Assembly: GCA_015847255.1 (NCBI GenBank)
Contig: JADLZK010004674.1
Span: forward strand, 1 to 64,000
Source of the DNA: Hyparrhenia diplandra
Taxonomy: Eukaryota > Streptophyta > Magnoliopsida > Poales > Poaceae
Length of the DNA: 64,000 bases
Direction of reading: 5' to 3'
Both the position numbers and the translations under genes were made by a program. The notes under the pieces are model-generated. The model did no database searches and had not been told where the DNA came from. It worked only from the letters and a program-made list of their open reading frames with translations. Below are positions 44,640 through 55,440 of this stretch, piece after piece. How positions within the stretch are numbered: the first letter of the stretch is position 1; each line of letters starts with the position of its first letter.

Positions 44640-46343
44640 CATACCAATACCCTAAATGTGCCTCGATATTTTATATATCACAGTGGTTGAACAATCTTAA
44701 AAATCCAAGTTTGAGCAATCATCAGTGGATGGGTGGAACTTAGCAATTATCAATCGATTTGCAAATGTTGGAGAAAATAGAGAGGAAAAGGGTTGGATAG
44801 GAAGGAAAGAAACCAAAGAACATTTTAGCACAAAGAGCTACAACCGCTCGAAGTGCCTATCTAATCAAAGAAGACATTCAACGGTATTCCATAGCCCGTG
44901 TTTTTTTTTTTTCTTGAACCTCCATAGCCTGTGTATTTAGTCTTGTGTGTGGACAGACGTTGCTTGGTTGGTCGTGCTTTCGTTGCGTGCCTTTTGGGTT
45001 CCCGGTTGTGTTAATATTCTGTACATCCTTTTTAATGGTTATTTGGAGAAGGCTTGCATCTATCCTTGCTACGCCCCTTCGCAAAAGCCGTCTGGGATCA
45101 GGTGTTGTCTTGGAGAAAGTTTTTCAGTGCAATGGTCATCGCAAGACCTTGCCTCTTTGGTGGAATAGTGGGAGCCGACACAAGCAGGGGTGCCAAAGCA
45201 AGAATGTTGGTGTTTCAATAGAATATTGATTTACATCATGTGGAATTTGTGAAAGGAGAGGAATAGAAAGATTTCGAAAACATGGTGTGCATGTAAACTA
45301 ACAAAGACCTATGAATTTCCATGTGCATGTAAACTAGCAGTGGGGCAGACCCTATCTCTGTTTGGTTCAAAGACCAGTGTGTTAGGCACCTAGAGTGCAG
45401 TTTGTACGTAAACCTCTTTTTATACACATTTGAGCAGCAGAGTTCTTGCCATTTCCTTAAAAAGCACTTACCAACATCAAAGTCAGTTTGCATAATCACT
45501 TGGACCATAGCTACCAAAAATTCAGAACAAATTGTCTTGCATATTATGAACAAGCAAACATAGGATAATCATAATTCTTTTAACCAGAAACCAAGGCAAA
45601 CTCTCATCTGCAGTCCTAAAATTACTTCTCATGCCATTAACCGCAACAAGGTTTGAATCCATCTTGGATAAAGTCTATAACCATTTGGACAACTAAAATT
45701 TTGTTTCCAAATAAAATTTGCATCGTGCTAGTTATAAAACCATAGAATTGCATTTAAGATTCTGTTTTGAAACGCAATTTAAGATTTTTACATGATTGAT
45801 GATACCGATGTACTATAGTATAGTAACAAAAAGAATTAGCCCCATGGCTAGTTTGTCTTTGGTGACTATTTATACCTCTCCCCCTCCTCCTTGGCTTGCT
45901 ATTCCACATAAGACCAGACGCCTTTAAGAGGAGAGCCATAATTGCATCTTGCGTTTTAGTGCACTAGATCTAGGACACTAAGACCAGTGATACCCCATTT
46001 TTTGCATCACATTTAATTGAAATTTGACTGATTATCAATAACCAGATAACCCAATTTCAGCCGCCTTCAACCTCAAAGGATAGATATGATTTGCTATCAA
46101 TAGGATTATCCCAAAGACTAGATCATACACCATCACAAGACATGTACATCACACTAACATGCAACCCGTTAGTTAGATAAATAACATAGAGTTCAAGCAC
46201 ACATAGTAGCACACGATAGAATAAAATAGTCCCAAGTCCACGGGATAGATAAGGTGCTAGATTAATATGTGGTCGAGCCCAACTGAGTCTGAGAGTCAGA
46301 TAAGGTATTGGATGCAAATCCACTGATTAAGCTGGGTAAGGTA
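44640..46343. other. Intergenic, no gene supported
   Basis: AT-rich spacer. GTGCATGTAAACTA is repeated at 45287-45300 and about 45323-45336. No exon, RNA gene or element end was recognised. Confidence 0.45.
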
Positions 46344-48304
46344 CTAAGGTACTAAGGATAGATCTGCAGCTACGTGAGCCAACCTCTCTAAAGCTGACAC
46401 TGAAGTGAAGGTGGGTGCTGAAGCAGACACTGAAGTGAAGGTGGGTGCTGAAGCAAACACTGAAGTGAAGGTGGGTGCTGAAGCAAACACTGAAGTGAAG
46501 GTGGGTGCTGAAGCAAACACTGAAGGAGCTGTAGACAGACCTGCTAACTGTGTTGGCAGATAGCCATTGGACATGGATGACTTCGGTCCGTAGTGCTGTG
46601 TAAAGTAGTCCTCCTGATGCAACTGCTCAACGTAACTGTCCAAAGGTAGCATTGGAGGAGAAGATGGTGCAACTGGAATTGGTGGAGGAGCTGGAGCATC
46701 AGGCAACATGTGACTATGCAAATCTCTGAGTATCTGATCATGAATCCTTGTAGTCTCTCTAGCTCTCACCCTCTCCTTGTGTGCCCTTTCATCTATGTCT
46801 CTGACTTTCTTGCACAACCCAATTAAAATGTTATACATTTTTCTATTTGGAGAAGATGGCTTGTCACCACGCCGGACAGACCTCTGCCTCTGACTGCTTA
46901 GCTGCTCTGTAGAGGGTCCATTAGAAGTCCCAACTAAGTCTGGACCAGCAGAAGAAGATGCTCCTAGAACTCTAGGCACAATAGGATCCTTCAGACAAAT
47001 AATCTTCAAAGGTTTATGCTCAACATCCTTCACAAAGATCTTCTCTGTGACTGACTCAATCATATGCATAATGTAAGGTGCATAGCCACAGTTCTTCATG
47101 GGAAACTGAGAGATGGACTTTATTTCCTCCCACACAAAGTTGAAGACACTGAAAGGCTCAGCTCTTGGATCCATCCTAGCAAGCAAATTCTTGGTATAGA
47201 AAGTGATATTTGCTGGATCTCCATCTTTTGGCACAAGGGTCTTTCTAATCATTCTATTGAGATAGGAGTAGTACGAGTAGAGACCAGATACCTTTCCATA
47301 ATTGCCATTTACATTTTCTGGATACATGAATTTCATTTCATGAGCAGGGAGGTGAGGCTTACTGTGAATCTTGAACCTCCTGAAATCTTTCCTGCAAATC
47401 CAAACAACTTGCCAAATGTGACATAATCAACTTGGTACCAGTTTCCTTCAGTTCTCCAGTGCATATACCACTTCTTTGGATCAACCCCATTTTTCCTCGA
47501 CATACAAGGTGGCATAAAATTGAGCAATGATTTCATCATTCCAGTCATGTTTGAAGCCCATGATCTTCTTCACGTTCTGCCTGTCAAGCGGCTATCACCT
47601 CATCAAACACAGCATCCTTCTTGTTGGCCATGTAGTCCCAATCTATCCATTGACTTCTGCTCACCTTGTCATCCTTGGTGAGTATCACAGTCTCATAAAA
47701 ATCTTGCTGGAACATATTGTGAAACCTGTAATCCAAAGCAGTACGAGGAAGTTCTCTAGGATCTTGTTCTCTTAATTCCCTCACAAGCGGCTGTCATCCC
47801 CTTAGCTTTATAGTTTACCTTTGGCCTATTAGGAGGCCCATGTGTGACTCTGAACTTGAAAGCTTGAGGGGCAGAAATATCATCCTGTTGTGCACCACCA
47901 AGGTCTAGCTCTACTTCATCCTCATAGTCATTTGCATCACCATCATCAACAACGACATCATCAACATAATCATTATTGTCCTCAACATCTGAATCTGTTG
48001 GACCTTTGCTTGGCTTATGCTGAATCACATAATCATCATCCTCATCATGATCACTCTCACTAGACGTGTCTCCCTCCTCATGTATCTCTCTAGAAGCAGA
48101 AGAACCACCAATAGATATACCTTGCTGTCTAGCAGTGGCTCTCCTTGTCCCATGAGCAGGCCCTGTCACATCTGCCTCCTGAATTGATAGTGGAATGGGT
48201 GGATCAGCTTCCCGCTCTGTTGTGCCCTCTGCATTTGGATCATCATCATATTTTGCCTTTTTCCTTCTCTCAAAAGTAAGCCTGATATTTCTGTCTCTCT
48301 GCAT
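46344..48304 (-). pseudogene. Retroelement accessory ORF (same family as the ORF at 63.1 kb), frameshifted
   Basis: The first segment (48304-47756) starts MQRDRNIRLTFERRKKAKYD and is strongly acidic (SSESDHDEDDDYVI). After frame changes come FQQDFYETVILTKDDKVSRS, then GFKHDWNDEI, then GVDPKKWYMHWRTEGNWYQV, then RKTLVPKDGDPANITFYTKN and LLARMDPRAEPFS, ending in 10-residue repeats. The KHDW, Y-x-VDFVTF-like and PKDG blocks align with the ORF downstream of the copia pol at 63.1 kb, so both belong to one retroelement-associated family of unknown function. An acceptor (CCTCAG) lies just 5' of the ATG and a donor (CCCGAG/GTACAAG) near 48995, suggesting a leader intron of about 680 bp. At least three frame breaks make this copy defective. 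Confidence 0.6.
46395..46530 (-). repeat. 30-bp coding minisatellite
   Basis: Four to five in-frame copies of a 30-bp unit (GAAGTGAAGGTGGGTGCTGA on the plus strand) encode VFASAPTFTS or VSASAPTFTS at the C-terminus of the accessory ORF. The first two or three units are nearly identical, so the expansion is recent. Confidence 0.9.
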
Positions 48305-48311
48305 ATTGTCC

Positions 48312-49300
48312 CTGAGGTCACAAAATGATTTTCAATGTAGCATAAGATATCTTCACATGATTTAGCATTGATAGAATTGGAGAATATGCAAGCTAGCACT
48401 AGAGACTTTTCTGTGGAAGTACAACACGATTAGTTAAACAACTAAATCAAGTTTATTTCAACAGGATTTTCTTTCTACTGCTATGTTGCATAGATAATAG
48501 GCACTGATTAGGCATGAATTAATTACTGAGAGAATGTACACTAGCACATTAAGGAGACTTTTCAATGGAAATATAACTAGACTAGTTTTGCAACCATGTC
48601 AATTATAGTAAAATTTCTCTCTATTGCTAATGCACATAGGTAATTGCAACTGAACAGATTATGTCTCTGAAATTTATTTAAGAAATATGACTGCACATGA
48701 ACCATTCTTGAACTGAGGCTTGCTGTGCAAAGTTAGTCAACTGATCGAGACTCAGCCTGGTCGGCTGTCGGCGTGACCACCAGAGCCACTTGGCCTGGCT
48801 GGGAGTCAACCTGACCGCGAGGCCCAGTCAGTCTGACTGCCAACAAGCCTTAGCTCACGAATGTGTCAAATGTAGCCAACCAATCCTAACCAAATTTCAT
48901 CCATGTCATCTAGGCACCAGCAGGAGCTTATTCACCAAAAAGAATCCACAAATACGACCTAGAAAATGAGATCGGGCAAGAGCACCTTCTTGTACCTCGG
49001 GTGAGATGGGGAAGAGCTAGGAGGGGATTAGCGCCACAAATCCCGGCTTAGCTGACCGAGTGGGCGGCCTAGCCGAGAGCACTCTTGAATCCCTTGCCCT
49101 AGGGGAGAGATCGAGGGAGGAGCATCCGCTCTCTCTTTTTTTTTTTTTTTTTTTTTTACGCCGCCATGGGATGGGAGAGGGTGAACTGGAGAGGCGTCGG
49201 AGGGAGAGAGAGAAAGCCGATCCCCTGCAGCTGTAAAAATTTTTTTTTTCTGAGGGGCAGCTGTAAAAATGGTTGCCTGGTCATTGACAGGTGGGCCTCC
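48312..49300 (-). other. Inferred leader intron and leader exon of the accessory ORF
   Basis: The candidate intron is 48994-48312. The GC-rich leader (about 49000-49300) contains a CT-rich stretch and a 20-base T tract at 49137-49157. No coding domain is seen. Confidence 0.35.
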
Positions 49301-51628
49301 TGACCACCGCTTCCCAGCTTGGCCGGTTGCGCCTTGAATGGCTGCCGGTCTGGCCGGCAAATGGCCTGGCCGACCTGCAGTTTGCAGTCAGATCGCCCCC
49401 TGATGCTTGCTTCTTTTTCCATTTTTATTTTATATATATACTAGCATATATGTACTCCGTACATGCGACACATGTTGTTTCACAAAACTATTTCAGATGC
49501 AATAGAAATGTTAATTGAATTGTCAGTATACAATAATTTTAGATGACAAGTGCTTGATCGATCAGGTCATGCAGAACAAATTTGAAATCGTTCGTTCGTT
49601 TGGATATGATCAGGAATAAGGTGCAAATAATGATAAAGAATTACAAAAAGAGATGGTCAACCTCATTTCTCAAAAATGTCTCTAAACATATCTTTACATC
49701 ATAAAAATGACGAAAGAAAAGACTGCCTAATGATGCGACATTTTTTGGTTTGTCCGCCCGCCTCCCTCCATGCGATCCCGCACCACCGAACCAAGATAGG
49801 AAACCAGCGTGTGTGCGTGAGTTTGGAAACATGACCCCGCGATTGGAAACCAGCGTGCATGCGTGCGTGAATTTGCTCCCTTCCTCATGCGACATCAATC
49901 TCCTCCGTGTTATGGTGAAGGAGCGAACGACACCCCATCCGCTACTCGTCACTTCCCTCCCCTCTGTGATTTTCCCCGTAGCGGGTTTAGTGTGCTGCAC
50001 CTCATCGGCTCCATCATCGATGTGCAGGTCGGCTCTATCATCAACGTGCAGACCATCTGTCCTCACCTCGATCTCGCAAACCAAGACCGGGCGGGCCGGC
50101 ATCGCTGGGTGCGGCAGCGCATCGTTGGCACTTGAAGCACCGGGACCTCGATCGTGGACGGGATGAAGCCAGCAGGCGGTGGGGTCGGGGTCGCTGGTGG
50201 CGGCAAGGCGTCGTGTCCCAAGCATCGATCGCACAAACCGAAGCCGGGCTGGGCCGCCTTTGCTATGGGCGGCAGGACGTCCATTTAAGATCATCACACA
50301 CAGATCATCGATCGGCTTCGTCTAGGTTTTTTCCTCTAACTGTCCCTTTGAATTTTATATGTCGGCGGCCGTATGCAGCAGCCACAGCGGCCGGCCCCCA
50401 TGATTTGGTCTGATCCGTTCAAGATTGTCACAATACGTGTGGTCACTGGTCAGCGGGCGGCCCCATGATTTGGTGCTGAAATTGCATGTATGGTTCAACT
50501 TCAATATGCAGGTCTTGATATTAATCACGGGTGTCAGTTCCACAGACGAGGACGTTTAGTTCGCACTTCGCTATGTGTACGGTACATGCGTCCTTCAAAC
50601 AAGATCCAACCATCTCAAATTGGGGACGAGGACTCCTTAGATGATGGAGATAATCACTAATCAGCGCTGTCTGCGCCCACAATCAATGTAAGTGCAATGT
50701 CCTACCTCCACTCCTACCAGAACCTCCCTCTCGTGTGCTCTCAGAGTTGAAGCCGAGACACTGCACATAGAGCCGAACTTCAGTGCCGCCTGTGCTGTGT
50801 ACGTACGTGATAACGTGAACTAAGAAAAAAAAACACACAAGAAACAGCTGCAGTTGATAAAAAGCTATAGAGAAATTTAAATACAAAAGGACTAGGTTGA
50901 TTCAGAAACAGTTCAGGGTTTCTAATTAATGCAAAATGCTTGTTAGCTTTTCATCTTTTCGTGTATAAAATGATCTATTGTACTGCTGAATTAACTAATA
51001 CATTTAGCAATTTATTCACAGACACGTTATGAGCTTGGTCACTTTTTTATTTTTCTTGATCGGTGCATTGAATTTTCTGTGAATATCTGTTCATTGTCTG
51101 ACAAGTGCAGCTTCTTGCCTACCGGTGGATGCTTGTATTTGAATGTTAGATATATGGAACTAATAGCTTTATTAGCTAGCTTAGTAAGAAAGATTGTATT
51201 TTAATATGTTGTTTTGTTCAGATAACTGAACCTGCATCTTATGTGTATTTTAATTTTGTTGTGCTGCTTAGGCGCACGCCAATCATTATTCATATTGTAC
51301 TTGGAATTGAAAGTCATCTGACAGTGCTGCACTTTGACATGATATGCTGCTTACTGAAGGTTATATCCAGAGGCCCCTTTCTAATTTGTGTAGTAGTAGG
51401 CTAATAATGTGGTCTGTACCCTTCCATACAGTGTCTTTGCACATGTTCTGCTTCCAATCATTTAGGGCCGAATTCAATCCCTGAATTTGGAGCTTAATAA
51501 ATTAAGCTATTTAGTGCAAGTGTAAGTGCAAACATAACATGGTGAATCTGACTGACAAGATTCCAAAGTGCAAAGTGCAAGTGCAAACATAACATGGTAA
51601 TGCTAATTCTAAAAATAGCTCACACACA
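49301..51628. other. Intergenic, no gene supported
   Basis: A 218-codon frame on the minus strand (50297-49641) has no recognisable domain and low coding character. GGCCCCATGATTTGGT occurs twice (about 50393 and 50458). Otherwise this is spacer. Confidence 0.4.
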
Positions 51629-52633
51629 TCTATATTAAAATATTACGGCCAAGATGCTAAACATGGTTAGCACTTGCGAACTCCACCAATAGCATGAAGC
51701 GAAGTTTGTATATCAACTCTCCGTTCAAGTGACGTCAACCTCAATAGAACCAGCATAAATATATTTTATTAGCTTAAAGCTGATACTTGACAAAAGCCCA
51801 CTTGATAAAAATATTTCCTTGACCTTCTTTATATGTTGTTCATTTGAAGAAAACACACCAAATTTCAAGAAAGATGGATCGTTCATATTTCTAGAGAGTA
51901 AGTCCCCCGAAATATTATCTTGAGGAGCCATGGGCTCATCACATTCTCCTCTCGATCGAAGGGGAAAATCTGGGAGGAAAATCGGGCTGACCCGCCTACC
52001 GTGCTTTTTTTTTTTTTTGAGCTTCCATGAGAGAAAATAGGAAACTAAAAATAAAAAGATCCGCATGCACCCCTCCCATGCCAAGCGAATTTGCTCCGCC
52101 ACCACGATCTGCTCCAGCGTCCCGTCGATGCCACCTGTTGTTGTCCTTTCCCGCGCCCAACTCTCTTTGTCGTCGTGTGGAGGAGATAATCTATTGATGT
52201 CCCGTCGATGCCACCGCGCCGTTGTCCTTGCGGGCGCCAACTCTGGCGTGCCGTCGTGTGGAGGAGATAATCTATTGATTTATTCGTTGTTCGTAATCGT
52301 CGTAGTGCGAACTTTTTGCATCTTGAATCATGTTGCTCCATCACACCAAGTCACTGGACATTCCACTTAATTTTACAAAACCAATGGTCAAGTATGCATA
52401 CACAGGTTCTTGATAATATTATCTTAGACAAATTACGAAGAAGTCCATAAAATAGAGTTTAAAAATCCCCGATATCCATAATTGATTGTGTTACTTTCAC
52501 AAAACTTATTTAGATTAAATGTCACTTTAATATTATTGTTTAGTTTAATAGTATTGTTATCTTATCATGCGATCTATGTGTTTTTTATATAAAATTTAGC
52601 TATCCCGTAGCAACGCCGCGAGCGTTTAACTAG
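51629..52633 (+). mobile_element. Non-autonomous Helitron
   Basis: The 5' end is A/TCTATATTAAAATATTACGG (51629). The 3' end is AACGCCGCGAGCGTTTAACTAG/T: a perfect 5-bp stem (AACGC/GCGTT) with CGCGA loop, about 5 bases before CTAG (52630-52633). Insertion between A and T is consistent. The 1,005-bp interior has no Rep/helicase. It holds an 80-bp tandem duplication and a short minus-strand open frame, possibly captured sequence. Confidence 0.75.
52119..52278. repeat. Tandem duplication, 2 x 80 bp, inside the Helitron
   Basis: GTCCCGTCGATGCCACC starts both units (52119 and 52199). Both end GTCGTGTGGAGGAGATAATC and TATTGAT. Confidence 0.85.
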
Positions 52634-52701
52634 TATCGTTCAAAGCTTGATAACTAATAACAAACAAAGTTTAAATATATTAAAGCAACACAATTACACG
52701 A

Positions 52702-52833
52702 AGCCCTGTTCGCTTGGCTTATATCGACCCGGTCAGTGATATTTTCTCTCACAAATCGGTCGTCCCAGCCCGGCCAGTGATTTTTTCTCTCCAAAGCATT
52801 AGCCGACCCGCATGACCCGGCCCGAGCAGGGCT
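52702..52833. mobile_element. MITE with AGCCCTG ends
   Basis: AGCCCTGTTCGCTTGGC at the left is partly mirrored by GCCCGAGCAGGGCT at the right. The 132-bp interior contains a repeated CCCGG(T/C)CAGTGAT motif. The target duplication was not resolved. Confidence 0.5.
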
Positions 52834-52847
52834 CTAACTTGCTAAGG

Positions 52848-52982
52848 TAGTGTTTGGTTTAGGGCCCCTAAAGGTTAGTGACCTTTAGTTCCTATAAAAT
52901 AAAAAATGTCAAACACCCTCACTAAAAGTGACTAAAGTTGTTTAGTCCCCTTTAATCCTAAGGTTGTGACTACAAATGACTA
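52848..52982. mobile_element. Tourist-like MITE remnant
   Basis: GTGTTTGGTTTAGGGCCCCTAAAGG resembles the left end of grass Tourist-like elements with CTAAAxxTTTAGT motifs. The right terminus is missing, apparently lost at the junction with the LINE tail. Confidence 0.4.
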
Positions 52983-54007
52983 TTTTTTTTTGGAAAGCCA
53001 TGTGGCACACTTTATTCAAGATATCAAAAGATAGTTACATCATTGACTAGAGTTTCAAGAAAAAAAAAATATGCGGTTCATCGACCCAATTACAACTATC
53101 TTTTCGGAGATAACACTACTCTAGCGATTTCATGTGCCACAATTGTTTTGCTTCTCGATCACAATGCTCAATGGAGATTGACTCAAATTCCTCGCCATAG
53201 GAGGAGGCACTCATCATAGATTGGTGCTCCAACTTGGCCGAGAAACCTTGCTTCATACTTTCTACCACTTCCATACAATTAGAGTGTATAATAAAATTGT
53301 TGCATCAATTTGCTAAGCTAACAACAGTCCCTCCCTTAGAGCCATTGCTTCGAGGTTGGAGCATCCGCTACATGATCCATAAAGTTGCACAAACCTACTA
53401 TGAATGTGCCCTTTGAGTCTCTAATTCTTGCAACAATACCTCCACTACCATTAGTCTCTTTGAAACTTCCATCTATATTCATTAATAGTTTGCCTTTCGC
53501 AAGTCTTCTCCAACCTTCTCTTTTCTTGATGAGGTTTCTTCATTGTTGTTTTGTAGTTCGTAATCAGTGAAGCAATTGACAAAGTTGTTTGCATTGGTTC
53601 TTTGGATATTCTCACCTTAGGCGAATTTTACGTGTTCCCACCAAATATACAAACTTCACATGTCGGTATTAGTTCAGCTAGACCGATCGACTTGATTCAA
53701 ACTAGAAAGCGGTCTAGAATTATTTATGAAATCCTTCAATAGAATGGATCCCGACCGTCGGGTTGCTATGGTTCTCTCCATCTTGTTCCACACACCAAGT
53801 CATTTGCCATATTCCTTTTCACTTTCGGTTGTAGCTAAACAAAAGATGTTTGATGTCTTCACATCCCTCATGACACGCTGGACAACTACTTGAATTTTCA
53901 ATGGGACGATTTGCCAAAATCCCTTTGCAAAAAAAAAAAAAATATCACCATGCAAAGCCCTCGACCCAAAGATCTTAATTTTGCTTGGGACTTGCAAAGC
54001 GCCATAG
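52983..54007 (-). mobile_element. LINE 3' portion interrupted by the copia LTR
   Basis: A T-run at 52984-52992 is the poly(A) tail on the minus strand. Reading leftwards from 54007 there is a zf-RVT region (LQVPSKIKIFG...ALHG) and then an RNase H-like part (NCMEVVESMKQGFSAKLEHQ) in changing frames. Coding-like sequence runs up to 54007, where the copia LTR begins. The LINE therefore predates the copia insertion, and its 5' part should lie beyond the copia 3' LTR outside this window. Confidence 0.7.
53093..54007 (-). pseudogene. LINE ORF2 C-terminal fragment (zf-RVT and RNase H), degenerate
   Basis: zf-RVT remnants (QVPSKIKIF, then a Cys-containing stretch in another frame) precede an RNase H-like segment ending EHCDREAKQLWHMKSLE and stop. 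Several frame breaks occur, so no functional product is expected. Confidence 0.65.
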
Positions 54008-54459
54008 TGTAAGTGCAATCAAGCTCTAAGTGGGTTTTGGCGTTGATGACCACCGAATTAGGGGACTAATGAGATTTACGAAGATGACATGCAGGAATTA
54101 AAATAAGGAGTCGATGTATAGGTCCAAAGGCACCCAATAAGCTAGATGGTGGTGTTTACGGATCAAAGCGTTTAAATTATTTCATATTTTGAATCTTGAG
54201 TTTAGGAAATGCCGTACTATCAAGAGGGATCCTAGGATTCTCGGGTACCTGTGGACCAAGTGCTCTAATCTCAAATCCGGACACTAAACATCACTCCAAG
54301 CCTCGGCGGCCCGGCTTTTCTTCTAGAATCCCACCTTTTTGGCGACGGGCTAAGCGTGGTAGTGCGCGCGCATGGCGGCGGCGTGCCGTGCTGCGGTGGC
54401 GATGCAGCGTGTCGGTGTGGCGATTGCCACACTTAAACTCAACCGTTGGGCTCGTGGGG

Positions 54460-54467
54460 TATAAATA
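54460..54467 (+). promoter_or_regulatory. TATA box in the copia 5' LTR
   Basis: GGGGTATAAATACCC, a canonical TATA box about 450 bp into the LTR. Confidence 0.7.
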
Positions 54468-55171
54468 CCCATCCTACCCCTCCCACAACGGTCAAGCTGG
54501 CTCACTCTTCTTCTTCCTCCCGACCGGAAACGGCCGGGAGCACCTCTTGCTCTCTCTCTCATCTCCATTGAAGAACTTTGAGCTCCCCACTCAATCTCTC
54601 ACTTCCCACTTGGGGATTTTTGAGGGAAACAGTTGCAAACTTCGATTGGAGACCGGATCTACTACTTCCCCACTCAAAAGAGCATTTGGTTCACGTTTGG
54701 CGGAACCCTAGGGTTCTTTACTCTTGGAGCTTGCTCCTAGAGGCGGCTAGGCGTCGCCCTTGAGCTTGCCCCCTTTGTGTGGCAGCCTTGGGAGGTTTGT
54801 AACCTCACACAAACAAGCAATACATTACCCCACATCTCTAGGGTTAACTCCCTAGACTTGTGAACGAGGGAAAAAAGCAAGCGGTGGGCAAGCTAAGCCT
54901 TGTGTGGCAACCTCAACAACGTGGACGTAACCCGGCACTGTGTGGCGACGGTGAACCACGGGTTAAATCCTTGTGTCACTTGTGTTCTTTACATTCTTGC
55001 ATATATTTTATCTTGTGAGCTAGGGTTTCATCCCGATCTACTTTGTTGCAAGGTTTTACGTCATATTAGCTCATCCTCTGTGAAGTATTTGTGTGGGAAG
55101 GAGTGTGAATCACGAGCACCAAGGTCACGGCTCTCGAGATTCACCTCCGAGTCACTTCTTTGAAGTGACCA

Positions 55172-55298
55172 GCGGCAATGCCGCACGTGGATGCGGTAGT
55201 GCCGCGCTGAACTTCCCGACAGGCCTCGGTTCAACTCTCTGTCTTTGTCTGCCGGCTTTTGCACGCGGCGGTGCCGTGCCTATACGCGGCAGTGCCGC
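55172..55298. repeat. Cluster of four GCGGC(A/G)(A/G)TGCCGC palindromes in the LTR
   Basis: Imperfect or perfect 13-bp palindromes occur at 55172-55184, 55193-55205, 55265-55277 and 55286-55298. Further copies lie at 58031-58043, 62072-62084, 62119-62131, 62605-62617, 62883-62895 and 62903-62916, all within the same element. Confidence 0.8.
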
Positions 55299-55392
55299 GC
55301 CTCTGACCGACAACGTGTTTGAGTTTTAACAGGTCGATTTTTAGGTGTAAGCCTATTCACCCCCACTCTAGGCTTCCATCAGATTCTACAAG

Positions 55393-55404
55393 TGGTATCA
55401 GAGC
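55393..55404 (+). promoter_or_regulatory. Primer-binding site, initiator Met-tRNA type
   Basis: TGGTATCAGAGC directly follows the LTR and is complementary to the 3' end of initiator tRNA-Met, the usual copia primer. Confidence 0.85.
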
Positions 55405-55440
55405 GAGGATACCGTATACGCTTCACCGCGTGAAGTATGG

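Larger units (their letters stand above)
54008..55390 (+). repeat. 5' LTR of the copia element
   Basis: It starts TGTAAGTGCAATC and ends GATTCTACA, i.e. TG...CA, two bases before the PBS. Length is about 1,383 bp. A TATA box lies at 54460-54467 and four palindromic GCGGCANTGCCGC-like motifs near the 3' end. Confidence 0.8.

Noticed and set aside
49641..50297. 218-codon open frame on the minus strand
   Set aside because: No recognisable motif, low coding character and an overlapping plus-strand frame of similar length; I could not support a gene.
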